Source: Acidobacteriota bacterium
GTDB lineage: Bacteria > Acidobacteriota > Terriglobia > Terriglobales > Acidobacteriaceae
NCBI GenBank assembly: GCA_003225595.1
Contig: QIAR01000295.1
Span: 1-5,870, forward strand
DNA: 5,870 nucleotides
Reading direction: 5' to 3'
Made by a program: the position numbers and the translations under genes. Of this stretch, positions 1 through 5,870 are shown one piece after another; position 1 is the stretch's first letter, and the number at the start of each line of letters is the position of its first letter. Under the pieces are notes generated by a model that saw only the letters and a program-made list of their open reading frames with translations, searched no databases and had not been told where the DNA came from.

Positions 1-328
1 AGCTGACGAGGCTGTTGCTGAACTAGAAACAATGGCAAGCGACAGCCCCAGCTCTGCCATACAGCATGCCTTTAATGGTGCGAAAGGTGCGGTTCTTGTG
101 TACGAAGGGAAATACGATCAGGCAGTCCCTCTTCTCGAACGAGATGACGACAATGCCTTCTCACTTTTCAGATTAGCCTATGCGAGCCAAAAAACTGTGA
201 AGTCGCAACTGGCGCAGGCGCGCCTGGCCGCAGCTATGGCGTTCAACCAGCCTACACCGGAGCAGGCGTTCGTTGTCCCAGCGGTCGACCTAGACAAAGC
301 AGAGCATCTTACTGCCGTGCGACGGTAA
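1..328 (+). CDS. C-terminal part of a TPR-like repeat protein (5' end outside the window)
   Basis: The reading frame is open from the left edge (first full codon at 2) to a TAA at 326-328, giving 108 residues. An internal ATG at 32 is probably not the true start, because the frame continues unbroken upstream of it. The segment is helical and TPR-like. A helix ending in GAVLVYEGKYDQAVPLLER shows the usual Gly, Tyr and Ala spacing, and an Ala/Leu-rich helix pair follows (FSLFRLAYASQ, then QLAQARLAAAMAF). The last 25 or so residues (FNQPTPEQAFVVPAVDL and beyond) form a non-repeat tail. TPR proteins generally act as protein-interaction scaffolds; the role of this one cannot be told from its tail. 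No terminator follows directly, and the nearest terminator-like hairpin is about 400 nt downstream. That the frame is coding is fairly secure; the TPR assignment is an inference from a single degenerate repeat. Confidence 0.7.
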   Translation, partial: ADEAVAELETMASDSPSSAIQHAFNGAKGAVLVYEGKYDQAVPLLERDDDNAFSLFRLAYASQKTVKSQLAQARLAAAMAFNQPTPEQAFVVPAVDLDKAEHLTAVRR

Positions 329-694
329 AACAGACACAGCGCGGTCGCCTGGCAACTCAAACCGGCGGGTCCGTTGTAAGGCGGCTTCCGGTCCAGTCAG
401 CGGCGACATTTGGTCCACCACTGCACGCTCATCAGGTCCGTGGGAAAGCAACTCGCGAAACACTTGTCCTGATGCTGTCGATTGCATGACACCCAACGGC
501 AAAAAGAGCCAGACGCGAGTCGAGAACGATGAATGATTCCCTAGTCGCGGGTGGCGATTACCCACGACCCACCGCCGAGGGGTAGGACCCGCGACGGACG
601 TGTCCAACGGCCTTTTTCCCAGAACGCGACTTGTGAGAACGCTTACTTCAGTAATTTGCAACTGACCTGTAAGTAATCGACACTTGAGAAACCC
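329..694. other. Intergenic stretch, no convincing gene
   Basis: I see no + strand gene here. A minus-strand frame (661 down to 290, TTG start, 123 codons) is open. It overlaps the end of the upstream gene convergently, has poor ribosome-binding context, has no third-position bias and matches no family I know, so I do not call it. The notable content is the long inverted repeat at 544-595, described separately, and a short palindrome TTACTTCAGTAA at 643-654. Confidence 0.5.
544..595. repeat. Long inverted repeat with nested complementarity
   Basis: GTCGCGGGT (544-552) and ACCCGCGAC (587-595) are perfect 9-bp inverted repeats enclosing 34 nt. Inside the loop, TACCC (559-563) can pair with GGGTA (580-584), giving a two-stage stem in RNA. 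GGTGG (550-554) and CCACC (569-573) offer a competing 5-bp pairing. No T-run follows directly, so it is not a standard terminator. It could be part of a structured RNA, a protein-binding palindrome or a relic of an inserted element. The pairing is read directly from the sequence; the function is unknown. Confidence 0.55.
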
Positions 695-723
695 ATGTCA
701 CGTGATCGAGCGCGGCAGAGCTT

Positions 724-751
724 AGGCCGCGAACCTGCGGCCTTTCTTCTT
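724..751 (+). terminator. Rho-independent-terminator-like hairpin
   Basis: AGGCCGC (724-730) pairs perfectly with GCGGCCT (737-743) across a 6-nt loop (GAACCT). The T-rich tract TTTCTTCTT (743-751) follows at once. The opposite strand has no T-run after the stem, so the signal is oriented for + strand transcription. It could end readthrough from the TPR gene (leaving a 3' untranslated tail of about 400 nt) or a short RNA made from the intergenic region. The tract is broken by two Cs, so efficiency may be moderate. Confidence 0.55.
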
Positions 752-760
752 AGGCCAGCT

Positions 761-865
761 ATGCGGAATCGATTGATTGGCGCGCTGCCCTTGCTCATGC
801 TAGCAATCGTCGTACTGGCGATAGCGGCTGTCGTCAGGTGGTGGACGAAGAAAGACTCGGGTTAG
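761..865 (+). CDS. Possible 34-residue single-helix membrane protein
   Basis: An ATG at 761 opens a 34-codon frame ending in TAG at 863-865. The product has a short basic N-terminus (MRNR), then about 20 hydrophobic residues (LIGALPLLMLAIVVLAIAAVV), then a basic aromatic tail (RWWTKK) and DSG. This is a clean single transmembrane helix with a positively charged cap at each end. The same frame extends upstream to another ATG at 695, which would give 56 residues, but the added part lies over the terminator-like hairpin at 724-751. Ribosome-binding context is weak for both starts: AGG at 752-754 for the short form, GAGAA at 686-690 for the long one. No family is recognised. A chance hydrophobic frame is a real possibility, and the case rests only on the composition of the translated segment. 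Confidence 0.25.
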   Translation: MRNRLIGALPLLMLAIVVLAIAAVVRWWTKKDSG

Positions 866-1387
866 GCAAATACAACAAACCAGGTGGACGACGGATTTGG
901 CTGGGCGCTGGTCGCAAAGGGAACGGGAGCAGCTATGAATATCGAGGACTTTCGTTCTCGCCAGCACCAACCGCCGGTACATACGGATGAGTTAGTCGTA
1001 ACTCCTAGCGGGTCGGTGGGCTTGATCGGCATTTTTTACCGCACATGTTGTCCAAGGCACTCGAGTATGAAGGGGCGTGGATTTTTCGCTCGTCAGTGCG
1101 GTTAAGTGCAAAACTGAGGGCATCGCGATCAATTGGCAGGATCCGTCGGCATAACCCGTTGGTGATGTTCAACTTCACCGTACTGCGCAGCAGTTTCCAT
1201 TTGGGCGCCGCTTGGGCTTCCGGCTTGCTCGTTGGCAATGCATCCCGCTCCAGATCGCGATGTAGGGCTTGGGGGCCCGATCATTGCTGGTTCGACGGAG
1301 GACGCCGCGGTCAGATGTCCAAAGCCAGAGTTCCGCATCCCCGCATAGGAGTTAGGTTATAAGAGTCCCCTTAGTGCGTTTTTCAGC
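866..1387. other. Intergenic stretch, no convincing gene
   Basis: Several short frames are open on both strands, but none shows codon bias, a family resemblance or a good start. The best small candidate is an ATG at 935 with GGGAG five nt upstream (925-929). It would give a 56-residue product beginning MNIEDFRSRQ and ending at the stop at 1103-1105. Its second half is rich in Cys, Arg and Gly and looks random, so it is not called. A + strand frame at 1045-1362 and minus-strand frames over 1005-1338 overlap each other and are likewise unconvincing. I see no tRNA-like fold and no transposon ends. Confidence 0.5.
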
Positions 1388-1415
1388 TTGACTTCCAGAT
1401 ATTCCCAGCTACAAT
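1388..1415 (+). promoter_or_regulatory. Sigma70-type promoter for the large secreted protein
   Basis: The -35 box TTGACT (1388-1393) and the -10 box TACAAT (1410-1415) each match the housekeeping consensus at five of six positions, with a 16-nt spacer. Transcription would be expected to start near 1422, giving a leader of about 190 nt before the TTG start at 1615. This is the best promoter match I noticed in the noncoding part of the window, and it lies just upstream of the only long gene. Confidence 0.6.
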
Positions 1416-1526
1416 CCCTTCGTTCCCGCTAGAGACAAGTGGAATGAGCCTGTGTTGAGGCCCCCCAGCGTTTGTCCACGCTCCTATCACCAAGGCTTAA
1501 AGATTGCAGTGGTGAGGTAAGTAATC

Positions 1527-1561
1527 GCCGGTGTTCAACGCTTCCCCCCAGTTGAACCGGC
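1527..1561 (+). promoter_or_regulatory. Strong bulged hairpin in the 5' leader of the large gene
   Basis: GCCGG (1527-1531) and TTCAAC (1534-1539) pair with GTTGAA (1551-1556) and CCGGC (1557-1561). This gives 11 base pairs interrupted only by a 2-nt bulge (TG, 1532-1533), closing an 11-nt C-rich loop (1540-1550). No T-run follows, so it is not a simple terminator. Two weaker hairpins precede it in the leader: AGCGT/ACGCT (1467-1471 with 1478-1482) and TCACCA/TGGTGA (1487-1492 with 1510-1515). The hairpin ends about 53 nt before the start codon and leaves the ribosome-binding site free. A role in mRNA stability or regulation is inference only. Confidence 0.5.
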
Positions 1562-1603
1562 TGGTCCCCCAAGTCTTCTCTGCGACTAGATCTGCATTAG
1601 TTT

Positions 1604-1608
1604 GAGGT
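1604..1608 (+). promoter_or_regulatory. Shine-Dalgarno site that decides the TTG start at 1615
   Basis: GAGGT sits 6 nt before TTG (1615-1617), an ideal distance. An in-frame TGA at 1603-1605 overlaps it, so the frame cannot begin further upstream. The next in-frame ATG is about 680 nt downstream (codon 228) and would delete the signal peptide and two domains. Confidence 0.75.
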
Positions 1609-1614
1609 CACACT

Positions 1615-4600
1615 TTGGAATCTGTAATCGCTCGCCGCCTGGCAGTAGTACTCGCCTGCCTCGTTCCCTCGAGTTTGCCTTGTGCCGTTGCCCAGACCGT
1701 GACGGTAACGCCGACCAGCTTGTCTTTCGGCAACCAGGTCCAGGGCACTTCGAGCTCCGTAAAGAAAGTCACACTCAAGAACGGTCAAAGCACAGCGATT
1801 ACGATCAGCAGCATCACATCAAATCTGTCTGACTACACTCAGACGAACAACTGCCCCATAAGTCCTGCCACGCTACCCGCTGGCAGCAGCTGTACCATCT
1901 CCGTGACCTTCACTCCTGCCACTCTGGGCTCACTTACGGGCATACTGAGCGTTAACGACAACGCCGGCAACAGTCCGCAAAATGTGGTCCTCAGCGGGAC
2001 GGGGATCGCAGCGGTCACGGCGACCCCTTCAAGCATCTCGTTCGGAAATCAGCCCATCGGCCGAAAAAGTTCGGCGTCTACGGTAACCGTCCAGAACAAT
2101 CAGACCAAGAGCTTGACCATCACCAGCATCACAACCAACCTCGCGGATTACACCACTAGCACCACGTGTCCTCTACATTCGTCGAAAACCCTTGCTGCCG
2201 GCTCGAGTTGTACGATCTCTGTCTTTTTCACGCCAGCGGTCGCGGGTACGCGAAGCGGCACTCTTACGATCGCTGACAACGCGAGCGTCAGCCCGATGGT
2301 CAGTCTGACTGGCACTGGGATTGTGCCCGCCGCGGTCAGTACCGGTAGCCTGACCTTCGCGAGCCAGGCATTGGGAACGACCAGTGCGGCTCAGGAGGTG
2401 ACTCTTACCGATAACCAGTCTTCCTCGTTGAAAATAACTAGCATCACTAGCACTGCGAGCGATTTCCCTTTCACCTCAAACTGTCCGCTCAGTCCCAGTA
2501 CGCTTGCGGCGGGCGCCAGCTGCACCGCCTTCGTCACCTTCTCGCCCAAGTCGACTGGCTCCAGAACAGGCACGCTGAGCTTCAATGACAACGCCAGCAA
2601 CAGTCCACAAGCCGTATTCTTGACCGGCACCGGGACGGCGGCCATTCTCGTTTCGATCGCTGTCAGCCCTCAAGCAGCTTCTGTCGCTCTCGGTAAAACG
2701 CAGCAGTTCACCGCGGCCGGAACATACACGGATGGGAGCACGCAGAATCTGACCAACTCGGTCACATGGAGTTCGTCTGCACCAGCCGTGGCCAGCGTCA
2801 GCAGTACCGGTTTGGCTACGGGAACTGGGACGGGCAGCGCGACCATTACGGCCACTTTGGGTCCCATCACCGGCTCTAGCACCCTGAGCGTGGCACAACC
2901 AACTCTGGTTTCCATTGCAATCACACCGGTGAATCCCTCGTTTGCCTTGGGAACCACTCAAAAACTCAACGCTACCGGAACTTTCACCGATGGCAGCACG
3001 CTTGATCTCACGACTACGGTGATTTGGAGCACCGCGAATCATGGCGTTGCTACGGTAGACAGTCAGGGACTCGCGACCAGCGTGACCGTGGGCAGCACGA
3101 GCGTGACGTCCACCTCAGGCTCGATTACCAGCTCTACCACGCTGAACGTCACTCCCGCAGTATTGGTTTCGATTGCGGTCACTCCGGCGATTCCCAGCAT
3201 TCCTCTGGGTACCACACAACAGTTCACCGCTACCGGTACGTTCACCGACGGGAGCACGCAAGACGTAACCAAGACCGTGCAGTGGAGTTCGGACACGGCC
3301 ACGGTAGCCACGATCAATAATGTGGTGAACATACAGGGGCTGGCGACCAGTGTGGGCACGGGTTCGGCCATGATCACGGCCAGTTCGGGCTCGATCAGTG
3401 GCAGCACCAGCTTGACCGTAACGGCGGCAGTGCTGGTGTCGATTGCAGCCACGCCGACGAATCCTTCCGTCGCGCTCGGAACTACGCAGCAATTCACCGC
3501 CGCCGGCACATTCACTGACGGCAGCACGCAAGACCTAACGTCAAGGGTTACCTGGGCATCAGAGAGCGCCTCAACGGCTACGGTGAACAAAACGGGGCTG
3601 GCCACGAGCACGGGTATAGGGACGACGACCATCAGCGCGACCTCAGGAACGGTGACTGGCTCAACGGTTCTGACGGTCACCGTCGCCGCCCTAGTCTCGA
3701 TTGCCATCAACCCACAATCGGCAACCATACCACTGGGCACGACGCAGCAGTTCACGGCGACCGGAACCTACACGGATGGGACAACACAGGACCTCACGCA
3801 GTCCGGGCACTGGAGTTCGACGGCGGGGAACGTAGCGACTATCAGCAACTCGGCGGACACGGCGGGCCTGGCGGGCTCGCTGGACACCGGCTCGACGACG
3901 ATTGGCATCAGTTCAGGTTCGGAGAGCGCCTCGGCTTCGTTGACAGTGAATCTGGCGGCACTGGTGTCGATTGCCATCAGTCCGCAGGCGCCGACCATTC
4001 CTCTGGGCACGACGCAGCAATTCACCGCGACCGGCAGCTACACGGACGGCAGCACGCAGGACATGACCTCCGTAGTGACATGGAGTTCGTCGTCGGCGAC
4101 GGTGGTCATCATCAGCAATGCTTCCGGCACGAATGGGTTGGCCACCAGCGCCGGGGAAGGTACGGCGAACATCACTGCCACCTCCGGTTCGGTCTCTACT
4201 TCGACCGTGATGACCGTCGGACAACCCGCGCTATCCTCTATTGCTGCTATGCCGGCTTCTACATCCATCGCTCTGGGAGTTGCCCAGCAATTCACGGCAG
4301 TGGCGACCTACAGTAACGGCTCCACTCAGGACATTACGCAATCAGCCAATTGGGCATCGTCAGTTCCGGGCGTCGCTACAGTCAATTCCACCGGGCTTGC
4401 AACTAGCCTCTCAGCCGGAAGCACGACCGTGTCGGCGAGTTCGGGCTCGGTAACCGGTTCAACTACTCTGATGGTCAACTCACCTGCCCCAGTATCGGTT
4501 GTCATTGCTCCCCTGAATCCGACTATTTCCGTCGGCTCACTGCAGCAGTTCAAGGCCACGCTGACTTACAGCGATGGCAGTTCGATGGACGTCACCAGCA

Positions 4601-5870
4601 CGGTAACCTGGATTTCTTCTACTCCTGGCGTGGCAACGATCAATGCCAGCGGGCAGGCAAGCAGCCTCGCCGCCGGGTTGACAACAATCGAGGCGATGTG
4701 GGGATCAAACCTGTTGACGGCGACGACCACGCTAACGGCAAGACAGTGCGGGCCGCCGAGTTACGGCTGTTCGCGCAGCGATTTTGCAGTGAGCCAGGTT
4801 CCCAGCCCGGTCCCCAACATGGGCGGTACCATCGGGCTCAACACTATCGTTACGCCTTCGGATTTCAATGTCCCCATCCTGCGCGCGACGGATTCAACGA
4901 CCAGCGGTGGACTCTCGTTTTCGGTTACGCCCACGGGCGCGGGGGCCGACAACATCTGGAACACTACTTCCACGATGCTGATTGTGACGTTTTCCACGCA
5001 AGGCCAGTTCGGTGTGCTGGGCTTCAACCCTGCAATCATGCAGAGCACGGGCTTGGTGCCGGGGTTCAAGGTGGGTGGCATGGTCACATTTAGTCGCGCC
5101 AACCCTAATGTGCTTTATCAGTTCTCTGGCACGCGGATTACCCGCTGGACGTTCAGCAACACCTCGAGTCCCCCGACTTCGAGTTTGGTTTACGACTTTA
5201 CGAACTGCTCCGGCTTGCCTAATCCGCTGAATATCACGTGGCACGGCGACATGTTTGTTAACGCCGGCGACGCCGTCATTGGCACCACCTTTTCTACTAC
5301 GGGCTCGCAGGGCACTGGCGTGTGGGCAGTCGCGTACAACTTCGCGCTCAATGCCTGCTCCGCCTACAACACGCAAACCGCGCAGGTGGTTGGCGATTGG
5401 GGAACGACTGGCCCGGCGAGTAACAATGCGAGTTACGCCATCCACGAAGGCTATATGTCGTTGGGCAGCTTCTTTGACATCTCGATCTCCACCTGCACGT
5501 CCGGGGACTGCGTAGGGGTATCGGGCCAACATTACTTTTGGCAGCCAGGCACGACCACGGTGAACCACTGCAGCACCAATTGCGGAGGCCATAGCGTCCC
5601 CGGCTACAACACGTGGCTCAACTTCACCAGCTTCCCCCAAGTCGGCGAGCGCCAATTTACCGCGCCGAATACCGTTAGATTCTGGCCGGGCACGCTGCCT
5701 TCGCCTTGCTGCACGCAGGTGCGCGAAGCTCACATGTCGTGGAACAACGACAACCCGAACGACACGGCGCCGTTCTTTGTCACGACCTCTACCACGCCGA
5801 ATGCTCCCGCCACATTCAACACGCCTTTGATAAACGAAATCATTGGCTACATGCCGGATGGCACCTTGCG
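1615..5870 (+). CDS. Large secreted protein: signal peptide, 3 choice-of-anchor-D modules, 8 Big_2 Ig-like modules, beta-propeller-like C-terminus (3' end outside the window)
   Basis: One frame runs from TTG 1615 to the right edge without a stop (1418 full codons). TTG is chosen for its GAGGT site and because it yields a Sec signal peptide: basic RR at 7-8, hydrophobic core 9-21, and cleavage expected after AVA at 26. Residues 28-342 are three 105-residue ASH/choice-of-anchor-D modules, each with SFG/TFA near its start, a CP...AG.SC pair (C80/C93, C185/C199, C290/C303) and a closing LxGTG. Residues 343-1042 are eight Big_2 modules with the pattern VSIA..P....LGTTQQFTA.GTYTDGSTQD, V.WSS, VAT, GLAT, G...I.A. 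From 1043 (CGPPSYGCSRSD) a non-repeat domain shows blade-like segments such as NIWNTTSTMLIV and GVWAVAYNF, with motifs HEGYMS, CGGHSVPGY and EAHMSWNN. This resembles uncharacterised acidobacterial propeller proteins as I recall them. The product is likely exported. A surface or polymer-binding role is inferred; no catalytic motif is proved. The gene appears to be transcribed alone from its own promoter. Confidence 0.9.
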   Translation, partial: MESVIARRLAVVLACLVPSSLPCAVAQTVTVTPTSLSFGNQVQGTSSSVKKVTLKNGQSTAITISSITSNLSDYTQTNNCPISPATLPAGSSCTISVTFTPATLGSLTGILSVNDNAGNSPQNVVLSGTGIAAVTATPSSISFGNQPIGRKSSASTVTVQNNQTKSLTITSITTNLADYTTSTTCPLHSSKTLAAGSSCTISVFFTPAVAGTRSGTLTIADNASVSPMVSLTGTGIVPAAVSTGSLTFASQALGTTSAAQEVTLTDNQSSSLKITSITSTASDFPFTSNCPLSPSTLAAGASCTAFVTFSPKSTGSRTGTLSFNDNASNSPQAVFLTGTGTAAILVSIAVSPQAASVALGKTQQFTAAGTYTDGSTQNLTNSVTWSSSAPAVASVSSTGLATGTGTGSATITATLGPITGSSTLSVAQPTLVSIAITPVNPSFALGTTQKLNATGTFTDGSTLDLTTTVIWSTANHGVATVDSQGLATSVTVGSTSVTSTSGSITSSTTLNVTPAVLVSIAVTPAIPSIPLGTTQQFTATGTFTDGSTQDVTKTVQWSSDTATVATINNVVNIQGLATSVGTGSAMITASSGSISGSTSLTVTAAVLVSIAATPTNPSVALGTTQQFTAAGTFTDGSTQDLTSRVTWASESASTATVNKTGLATSTGIGTTTISATSGTVTGSTVLTVTVAALVSIAINPQSATIPLGTTQQFTATGTYTDGTTQDLTQSGHWSSTAGNVATISNSADTAGLAGSLDTGSTTIGISSGSESASASLTVNLAALVSIAISPQAPTIPLGTTQQFTATGSYTDGSTQDMTSVVTWSSSSATVVIISNASGTNGLATSAGEGTANITATSGSVSTSTVMTVGQPALSSIAAMPASTSIALGVAQQFTAVATYSNGSTQDITQSANWASSVPGVATVNSTGLATSLSAGSTTVSASSGSVTGSTTLMVNSPAPVSVVIAPLNPTISVGSLQQFKATLTYSDGSSMDVTSTVTWISSTPGVATINASGQASSLAAGLTTIEAMWGSNLLTATTTLTARQCGPPSYGCSRSDFAVSQVPSPVPNMGGTIGLNTIVTPSDFNVPILRATDSTTSGGLSFSVTPTGAGADNIWNTTSTMLIVTFSTQGQFGVLGFNPAIMQSTGLVPGFKVGGMVTFSRANPNVLYQFSGTRITRWTFSNTSSPPTSSLVYDFTNCSGLPNPLNITWHGDMFVNAGDAVIGTTFSTTGSQGTGVWAVAYNFALNACSAYNTQTAQVVGDWGTTGPASNNASYAIHEGYMSLGSFFDISISTCTSGDCVGVSGQHYFWQPGTTTVNHCSTNCGGHSVPGYNTWLNFTSFPQVGERQFTAPNTVRFWPGTLPSPCCTQVREAHMSWNNDNPNDTAPFFVTTSTTPNAPATFNTPLINEIIGYMPDGTL
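1696..2640 (+). repeat. Three tandem 315-bp choice-of-anchor-D (ASH-like) coding repeats
   Basis: The units code for residues 28-132, 133-237 and 238-342. The conserved Phe codon of SFG/TFA falls at 1726, 2041 and 2356, exactly 315 bp apart both times. Each unit ends in LSGTGI, LTGTGI or LTGTGT and has a Cys pair 13-14 residues apart that could form a disulfide outside the cell. Unit 2 has one extra residue between its cysteines. The DNA units are clearly diverged, so the duplication is not recent. Modules of this type are beta-sandwiches common in exported bacterial proteins. Confidence 0.8.
2641..4740 (+). repeat. Eight tandem Big_2 (bacterial Ig-like group 2) coding repeats
   Basis: Approximate units are 2641-2892, 2893-3150, 3151-3420, 3421-3678, 3679-3948, 3949-4218, 4219-4476 and 4477-4740. 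The conserved codon before the Gly of LGTTQQF (Val in the last unit) occurs at 2689, 2947, 3205, 3475, 3733, 4003, 4273 and 4531, so the spacing is either 258 or 270 bp. Units 3 to 6 are the most alike, and unit 8 is the most diverged (VGSLQQFKA). The roughly 700 residues encoded contain no cysteine. The family is known from intimin/invasin-type and other surface proteins, where such arrays form rigid stalks. Confidence 0.85.

Noticed and set aside
290..661. 123-codon minus-strand frame
   Set aside because: It overlaps the end of the TPR gene, has poor start context, shows no third-position bias and matches no family I recognise.
1005..1362. Overlapping short frames on both strands (1005-1238 minus, 1045-1362 plus, 1129-1338 minus)
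   Set aside because: They are mutually overlapping, lack ribosome-binding sites and give low-complexity or random-looking products.
1624..1662. Lipoprotein signal (VLAC at residues 12-15)
   Set aside because: The hydrophobic stretch before this Cys is too short and Leu at -2 fits the lipobox poorly. The AVA site at 24-26 fits signal peptidase I much better.
2391..4559. Many long minus-strand open frames (up to 230 codons) under the Ig array
   Set aside because: They lie antisense to a frame that is unambiguously coding. Their products repeat with the same period as the Ig modules (for example recurring NCCVVP segments), as expected of mirror-image shadows of repetitive, TTA/CTA/TCA-poor coding DNA.
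2641..4740. Tandem repeats as a possible CRISPR array or satellite
   Set aside because: The 258/270-bp period is always a multiple of three, the frame is open throughout and the repeated units translate into Big_2 modules. These are protein-domain repeats.
4894..5733. 279-codon minus-strand frame
   Set aside because: It is fully antisense to the propeller-like domain. Its product is rich in Arg, Gly and Ala, typical of a spurious frame on the reverse of GC-rich coding DNA.

Overview
The window looks like a piece of an Acidobacteriota-type (or similar soil bacterium) chromosome. This is inferred from the architecture of the main gene: a secreted protein built of Cys-paired 'choice-of-anchor D' modules, then tandem Big_2 (BID_2) Ig-like modules, then a beta-propeller-like C-terminus. 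That combination is common in this phylum. The third codon positions of the main gene favour G and C. No marker gene is present to confirm the taxonomy.

Layout: (1) 1-328, the C-terminal end of a + strand gene whose start lies left of the window. Its product ends in a TPR-like helical region. (2) 329-1387, about 1 kb with no convincing gene. It holds a long inverted repeat (544-595), a rho-independent-terminator-like hairpin (724-751) and a possible tiny one-helix membrane protein (761-865). The remaining open frames there look random. (3) 1388-1614, the control region of the large gene: a near-consensus sigma70-type promoter (TTGACT-N16-TACAAT), a predicted leader of about 190 nt with a strong bulged hairpin (1527-1561), and a Shine-Dalgarno GAGGT placed 6 nt before a TTG start. 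(4) 1615 to beyond 5870, one uninterrupted + strand reading frame of at least 1418 codons, open at the right edge. I read it codon by codon and found no stop.

The large product starts with a Sec signal peptide (cleavage predicted after AVA, residue 26). Three ASH/choice-of-anchor-D modules of 105 residues follow (28-342), then eight Big_2 modules of 84-90 residues (343-1042), then a C-terminal region of about 375 residues or more (1043 onward). That region looks like blades of a beta-propeller and carries regularly placed histidines. The simplest reading is an exported protein with a Cys-free Ig stalk displaying a propeller head. It may bind or act on a polymer or a surface, but no enzymatic or adhesive function can be proved from this sequence.

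No mobile element, CRISPR array, tRNA, rRNA or recognisable defence system was found. The points most worth checking are the leader hairpin, the His-bearing C-terminal domain, the 86/90-residue alternation in the Ig array, and the structured intergenic DNA at 544-751.
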